Origin: Cryptomeria japonica
Taxonomy: Eukaryota > Streptophyta > Pinopsida > Cupressales > Cupressaceae
Reading direction: 5' to 3'
NCBI RefSeq assembly: GCF_030272615.1
Contig: NC_081411.1
Location: 838,044,136 to 838,108,135, forward strand
Length of the DNA: 64,000 nucleotides
Every line of letters starts with the position of its first letter. Position 1 is the stretch's first letter. Under the pieces are notes generated by a model. It did no database searches. It had not been told where the DNA came from and saw nothing but the letters and a program-made list of their open reading frames with translations. Made by a program: the position numbers and the translations under genes. Of this stretch, positions 58,533 through 64,000 are shown in pieces.

Positions 58533-59487
58533 TGTAGACACCTAAAATTAATATTTAATTAATTTAAGCCTATCAACATAATTAATTAACTTAACTATGT
58601 TATCCTTATTCCTCTAAGAATCAATTAAATCTAATTTAATTAATCTTGTCACTATAGTCCAATAATTAATTTATCAAATAAATTAATTATTCCCCTATTC
58701 TTCTAAAGTCCCCTCCAATAATTACTTCCTCTAAAACCCACTCAATTAATTAATTCTAATTAATTAACCTAGTCATGTGATTCCTACAAATCACTTTTCC
58801 TAATCCCACTCAACCTAATTAATCCTCCTTGAATCTCTCATAATTATTAGTCTCCAATTTTTAATTACCACTCATGTCACATCAACTTTGAATCTCTCAA
58901 AGAAATTCAAATTTATTTGAATCCCTCAATGCATCCTTATTTTCGAATTTTTAATTCCTCAAGTTTGAAATTCGAATTTCTCCCCCCTTTTTCCAAAGGA
59001 ATTTTATATTCTTGTCTATTTTCCCAAGGCACCCTTGATCCATGCCTTCTATCCAAAAATCAATCTTGACCCTTCATAATCAAATCAATCTTGGCTCTCC
59101 ATTGGCCTCCTCTAATCTATAAATTTGGAGCATATTATCCTCACAAGGGGATCCACTTCTCATGCATCCTCATGCTGCTCTATTCTCCTCTCATGCTCTT
59201 CTAAATCCTCTCTCAAATCTATCAAATTCATAATCCATCGCTCAAATCCAAAAATCCAATAATCCATCCACTTACCTTGTTGAGCACAAGGAGAGCATTC
59301 CACATCAAGCAATCAAAGGAGCACATCAAGTGGAGCATCATCAAGGGGCGCCTTCACTTCATCAAGCTCAATCTGAAGGAGAAGGTAAAATAGCAAGGTG
59401 AAATGGTCTCTTTATGTTTTTAGCATTTTCATGTTTATTTTATTATGTTTTGATCACTTTCCCTTCTAATCTATTTTCCCCTCTTCA
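58533..59487 (+). repeat. Solo LTR of TGTAGACACC type
   Basis: 955 bases, TGTAGACACCTAAAATTAAT to CCCCTCTTCA. It is flanked by CTTGG (58528-58532) and CTAGG (59488-59492), a duplication with one mismatch. The uninterrupted first LTR shows the empty site. A TATA-like CTATAAATTTGGAG is near 59115. No ORF. Confidence 0.9.
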
Positions 59488-59519
59488 CTAGGTTTTCTCA
59501 TTTTTTAGAACAACAAAAA

Positions 59520-59537
59520 TGGTGACTCCACTGGGGA
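59520..59537 (+). promoter_or_regulatory. Primer-binding site, second copy
   Basis: TGGTGACTCCACTGGGGA, four bases after the second LTR. It is closer than the first copy to the giant element's site. Confidence 0.8.
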
Positions 59538-60058
59538 GAATGATGTAAAATTTTTTGTCAAGACAAACCCATGAGTCTAGCCAAAGTCATTTGGGGAAGA
59601 GGCTTAGAAGTTTACACATCTAAAAGTTATTTTCAGATTTGAAAGTATGTATCTTGGAAATTTTTGTTGCTGTGAAATAAAAAATATATATTTTTTGACT
59701 CTGCTGTGGGAGACCTAGAAATCTAAAAGTGTTTCAGAGTGAAGATCAATGTTGAATTTTTATTCTTCAGGGAGGTGGCGACTCTGTAAGAACGAACCTA
59801 ATATTTGGAGGTTCTCTTCAAATTTTCACTCAGAAGTGAAGTGGACAACAACAACAAATTTACTCCTGGTATTCCTCATTGTTGAGATAATTATTTATTC
59901 CTTATAAGGTGAAATGGTCACCATTGAAAGGAAAAGAAATCTGCACTTTACATACTTCATGTTTTAAAATATTTTTACTCATAAATATTGTGAGAAGTAT
60001 GTCTGGTTATAAAGTTAGTGACTGCATATGTTTTGGAAAGAGAGCGTAAAATAGTAAG

Positions 60059-61489
60059 ATGCCTTATCCAAATAATGGTTCAATAGATTTTTCAAATTTG
60101 ATGGATCTAGATGTGGTTGCTAGATCTGAAAACCCTTTGTCAAATCTAAAAGAAATTGATAGGGAGATTGAAATACATCTTCAAAAGATCCAAGAAAAAT
60201 TCATCTTGTTTTTAAGAAGGTAGGGAAGAGAAAGGAAGAATCATCATATGTCTTTTATGAAAGATTTAGTGCTGCATTAAATGAGATTCTAGTTGATGTT
60301 AGACCCCATGAGTCTATTTGTATTCAATTATTCTTAGAGCTTGATGAGCCTGACTCAGTGAATTGGTCTTCAACCTTGAGGGAAGAAAGTGTTGCATGTA
60401 TCAAAGAACGGATAGATGAGATTGAAATGACTAAATCTGAAAATGCACATAGTATTGAGTACAGTGATGGAGATGAATCCGTGAGTAGATATACCTCTTA
60501 TGATGCTGAAGGTGACTCTTATTCTCAGTATGACAATGCAGATGTGTATTCAAAGAAGAAGAAAATGGTGAGAACATAAGTTGTTCAGATAATCATGAGC
60601 CTATTGAGGTTTTAGATTTGAATAATATAGATCATATTGTTATTAGTTTCAATCCACAAAGTGTTTGCAACCAAGGTTATGAAACAATGTTGCAACATAT
60701 AGCAACACTTTATGAGTAGCATGATAAAGGTTATGATGTAGATGCAAGTTGTTGTAATGACAAAATAAATATGCACAAAGACATGAGGACAAATGATTTA
60801 ATGCATGCATAAGATTGGGACAATGTTTACAACACAGAAGGTAAAGCCAAGGAAAATGAAAATGAAGGAGAAGGTTCACTAAGTAGTGAACAAATCTAAG
60901 AACTCTTAGCTATTGATCTTTAGAGGTATACATCCAAAAGCGTCTACAATCTCTTATACCCAACTAGTACACATTTTGATACTGATAATATTTTTGAGGG
61001 TGTGAAGTATGATACATATGCTATTGATTCTTTCCCTAGGTTTTTTTGAAAAGTAGACAAGATGAAAATGCATATAAGGTTGATTGATGTGATAATGTGG
61101 ATTCATATGCTGATATGAATTCAGAAGTTGATATGCATTATGTGGATTTTGTTGTCAAAAAGAATGAAAAATCTGAAGTAGTTTTCCCAGATTTGCAAGT
61201 GGTAAATGAACCATTGACAGGTGATGATACATTTTCATGTTTGCAAGAGGCTGATAGGAATTGTTATCAAGAAGATATTGAATTGCAGTCATTTTGTGAG
61301 GAAGTATTCCTCTCTAGTTTGCAAGACAATATTAAGGATGAGTTTTTTCCCTTTTGTGCAAACTAGCAATCAACATGTGCTTGACGTTCCCAGCTTTCAG
61401 AGGGAGTTGGATTACTATTCATTCTAGTTGGGTAAGAATTGTAAAGAGTATGACAGTTATATATCATATAGTGATCAACACTCTTATCA
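60059..61489 (+). pseudogene. Acidic ORF of the non-autonomous element, copy 2
   Basis: Starts MPYPNNGSIDFSNLMDLDVV. It is collinear with copy 1 and has IQEKF where copy 1 has a stop, and SYSQYDN where copy 1 has a stop. Its own breaks are a 4-base deletion near 60220, frame changes near 60560 and 61045, and stops near 60718 and 60897. It is cut at 61489 by the SIRE-like LTR. The comparison suggests that the parent carried a longer open frame. Confidence 0.7.
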
Positions 61490-62237
61490 TGTTAGGATTC
61501 CCAAAGATACTAAGAGGGGGGGTGAATCTATATCTTTGGGACCAATTAATAGATTTTCTAAACTTATTAAATGAATTGCATGCCAAAACAGTGTAACGGT
61601 AAACCAGAAATAATGCAGTAAATAAGATCAGTAAACACAACATAGAAAGCACACCATAACAAAATATTTTTAATGGGGAAAGCCGGTGTGGGAAAAACCT
61701 TAGTGGGATTTGTGACCCACAATATTCGTTCATAGACCAATAAGTGAATATTACTTACAAATTTGGTGCCTGCACATGCAGGACAACTCACTACTCAAAT
61801 ACAAAAAGGGAAGTCTCACTGACTTAAAAAAATGGATTATGTAAATCCAATAACATGTACTGCTTCAGTTTAGCATCTCCTATGCCAAGTTCAGTACCAG
61901 TTTAAGCTCATACAACTTACATAAACCTTATTCCAAAATCTTCCTTAATATTCACATTTGCTTATTACATTCCATATATGCTTATATAAATGATTTACAA
62001 GATCCCATACTTATATGAGTCCTATTACAATTCTCCTTGTCAGCTTTACAAAAATATTTTACAATTTAATACAAAATATAGTAAACAAAATCCTGTCAGC
62101 TGGGGTGTTAGTAAACATCTTTGCCGCTGCTGCTACCGTTCCTTGTGCCTGTGTTGGTGCCATAGGATTGTAAGGTTGCCATCAATGAAAATACTCAATC
62201 ACCTACAATTTCTCATTGGAGTGTGCATTTTCGAACA
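61490..62237 (-). repeat. 3' LTR of SIRE-like element
   Basis: 748 bases, TGTTCGAAAATGC to AATCCTAACA on the minus strand, next to a purine tract. It shares GTGTGGGAAAAACC and the run of G's near its end with the family copy at 1765-2574 (reverse complement). Confidence 0.93.
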
Positions 62238-62250
62238 ATCTCCCCCTTTG
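62238..62250 (-). promoter_or_regulatory. Polypurine tract
   Basis: Minus strand AAAGGGGGAGAT directly before the LTR, the form typical of SIRE-type copia elements. Confidence 0.9.
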
Positions 62251-62351
62251 GCATTGATGGCAACACTCATGAGAAAAAAGCCAAAATTGTATCCAAAAGG
62301 TTTGACCAAAAGTCTTACCAAAACTGTCAAAACTGTGTTATCAAAATTGTG

Positions 62352-62420
62352 TGCTCCCCCTGAGCAGATGATATCTTCTGTCTTGCTCCTTTTTCTCATC
62401 CTCTACTACTCCCCCTTTGG
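62352..62420 (-). repeat. Extra polypurine tracts upstream
   Basis: CCAAAGGGGGAG at 62409-62420 repeats the main tract with its CCA context, and CAGGGGGAGC at about 62352-62361 is a third, shorter copy. Multiple such tracts near the 3' LTR are a known SIRE trait. Confidence 0.75.
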
Positions 62421-62524
62421 AATCAATGAAAAAGGTTGTCATTCAATGTCAATCAAGTGTAGTTCCTATCTTGATCCCTGTAACTGGTGGGTTACAATCT
62501 GATAAAGATCTCCTAAAGCAAAAT

Positions 62525-64000
62525 TTAAGCTATTGTAGAATCTCTCACTATCTTTAGTGTTGCTTTAGTCCTCTAGATTGTATCAGTGAGTATGTGCATT
62601 TTCTCTTTTGGTGTCTCAAGTCTTGGAACAAGAGCTTCAGAAATCTATTTTCTCAAAGAGATGAGGATATCTAGTTTAGGACCTAGTCTTCATTTTAGTT
62701 CCTTTGCTTTAAACTTTAATCTATCCTTATATTTTTCAAGTTTTTCAATTTTCTCTTCATAGTCAGTAATTTCCTATTCTACTACTGATATTGAATCTGA
62801 TGAACCTATTAAATTGTCAGCAATATTATTGATTTCCTTTTGTGCTTTGCTGATCTCAATGTCTATTTCCTCTGTCAAAATGTTTGTCTTGCATGTATCT
62901 GTGTACAATTTCTTGAAGTCCAAAATTGTCTTGCCTAGTACTAGTAATAATGTATCTATATGTTCATTATTCTTCTTTATTGTCTCTTCAAAGAATTTTT
63001 CCTTCTCTTTGAAAGTCTCCTCATTGCCGATTATATACTTAGACAATGTGTCTAATTGGTTTAATGAATCTTTGTTTTCTATGTTACACTTGGGTGCAAT
63101 CATCTTCAAAATTGGTATGGTGTCATCAATTTCCTTATATGCAAGTGCATTGCAATAAGTTATTTTCTTAATCGAATCAAGAAATACCTCGGTTACATTG
63201 GTTGGTCAGAATTCTGTCAGTGAAGAACCAGATGATTGACCAACTATCTTAACAATTTGTAATCCATCGGTGTGAGGAACCTCTTTTCTTATGTTGACCT
63301 CTGGTAGGTCAGTTTGAGTTTGCATTTCTACTAGCAAGGGTTTAGGTTTCTCAGCTGATGTCGGTGGTACAGTCTCTATCTAAACCTTTAGCTCATCCTT
63401 CTTCTCTTCTGATTTCTCAGTATGTACCTCAGTTTGTTTCTCAGGGCTTTCCACTATTGGTTTTTCTGATTGTGACTCTATGTTTTCTATTGGTTTCTCT
63501 ATGTTTACCTCTAAAATGTCTACAACCGGTATCTCAACAGATTTTTCATTTCTATCAGTTGCCAGTTGCTTAGTAGATACATCAGTATGTAAACTAGTCA
63601 TATCTTCCTTTCCTATGTCCAGGGGGTTAGTTGACTGTTTTGTTTGTTGCTCAGCCCCAATTTCAATATTGCCAACTGTGTCCTCAACATTTGTCTCCAC
63701 TGTAATGTCTTCTACCGGTGGCTCAGTTGCCACATCTCTCTTCTCACTTGTCTCCTTATCAACCACAATGTTGACTTCCTGTGTGTCAATATTCATTGTA
63801 TACAACACCTCAGAATTAGGATTTGTGTCCTCATGTGTTGTCTCCATACTCTCTATTGTTGGCGATGTATCAAAATTTATGATATTTGTAACCAGTGGAG
63901 TATCAGAAGGAGATGGGGGTAAGTTATATGTCACCTTTATACATAGAGGACCACCTACCTTACCTCTACCCTTATCTTTGTCCTTTTGGTAGACTTTAAA
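62525..64000 (-). pseudogene. Long ORF in the env-like position of the SIRE-like element
   Basis: One frame on the minus strand runs from the right edge to a TAA at 62525-62527, with internal stops near 63378, 63206, 62776 and further on. The first part is Thr/Glu/Val-rich (LPPSPSDTPLVTNIINFD; EPPVEDITVETNVEDTVGN). The last third is Lys/Glu-rich with heptad-like helices (EEKIEKLEKYKDRLKFKAKE), likely a coiled coil. I see no transmembrane segment or enzyme motif. It lies between pol (off window) and the 3' LTR, where SIRE elements carry an env-like ORF; the identity is inferred from position only. Confidence 0.6.

Larger units (their letters stand above)
49133..59515 (+). repeat. Second LTR of the non-autonomous element, with two nested insertions
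   Basis: The LTR pieces are 49133-51429, 58211-58532 and 59488-59515. They align with the first LTR throughout, ending GAACAACA. Breaks are explained exactly by the copia element (TSD ATTAA) and by the solo LTR (TSD CTTGG/CTAGG). Confidence 0.93.
44136..61489 (+). mobile_element. Non-autonomous element in tandem: LTR-internal-LTR-internal
   Basis: Two LTR copies (44136-46782, and 49133-59515 with insertions) are each followed by a gypsy/Ogre-type primer site and a related internal region (46783-49132; 59516-61489). No reverse transcriptase, integrase or protease motif is found in either internal region. The second internal region is cut at 61489 by a SIRE-like element. Such a chain arises by unequal recombination between LTRs. 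The left flanking bases are AGATT; the right end is outside the window. Confidence 0.88.
61490..64000 (-). mobile_element. 3' end of a SIRE-like copia element
   Basis: On the minus strand: a long ORF (from beyond 64000 to 62525), about 290 bases with repeated polypurine tracts, then the 3' LTR (62237-61490). The rest lies past the right edge. Its LTR family is the one seen as a solo LTR at 1765-2574. Its insertion broke the second internal region of the non-autonomous element; the five bases next to it are TATCA. Confidence 0.85.

Noticed and set aside
59770-59790. GGTGGCGACTCTG string as a further primer site
   Set aside because: It lies 250 bases inside the internal region, not beside an LTR, and also occurs in altered form near 47045. 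It may be an old duplication of the primer site but cannot be one in use.

Overview
The window looks like intergenic DNA from a large, repeat-rich seed-plant genome. I see no host gene. Almost every base that can be assigned belongs to an LTR retrotransposon. Initiator-Met-type primer sites, plant Ty1/copia and Ty3/gypsy polyproteins, a chromodomain and deep nesting all point to a plant. A gymnosperm is plausible from the sheer nesting and large LTRs, but the sequence does not prove it.

Layout, left to right. (1) 42-1368: LTR of a SIRE-like copia element that runs off the left edge. (2) 1379-7847, minus strand: a decayed chromodomain gypsy element, split by a solo LTR (1765-2574, target duplication ACTGA) that separates its integrase from its chromodomain. 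(3) 8563-12280 and 38078-40115: probably two halves of one very large gypsy LTR, containing a CATATG-rich tandem array (9290-10160). It is followed by a primer site and gag remnant (40121-41640). (4) That LTR is split by a TGTAGACACC-type LTR (pieces 12281-12461, 17283-17736, 37138-38077). This in turn received a minus-strand copia element (12462-17282, duplication CTAAG) and a 19.4 kb minus-strand Ogre/TAT-like gypsy element (17737-37137).

The 19.4 kb element is the most interesting object. Its LTRs are about 6.0 and 6.2 kb. Each carries a same-strand open reading frame region of about 1,200 codons that I do not recognise. Its gag-pol is one unbroken frame of about 2,330 codons, interrupted only by stop codons, mostly TAG. 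A complete second-type RNase H domain sits in front of the reverse transcriptase rather than behind it.

(5) 41942-44135: 5' end of a plus-strand copia element, cut by (6) 44136-61489, a non-autonomous element with a gypsy-type primer site, repeated as LTR-internal-LTR-internal. Its internal region encodes an acidic protein and no polymerase. The second LTR of this array holds (7) a full-length plus-strand copia element (51430-58210, duplication ATTAA) and (8) a solo LTR (58533-59487). (9) 61490-64000: 3' end of a minus-strand SIRE-like element with repeated polypurine tracts and a long ORF in the env-like position. All coding regions seen are broken by stops or frameshifts, so none is called an intact gene.
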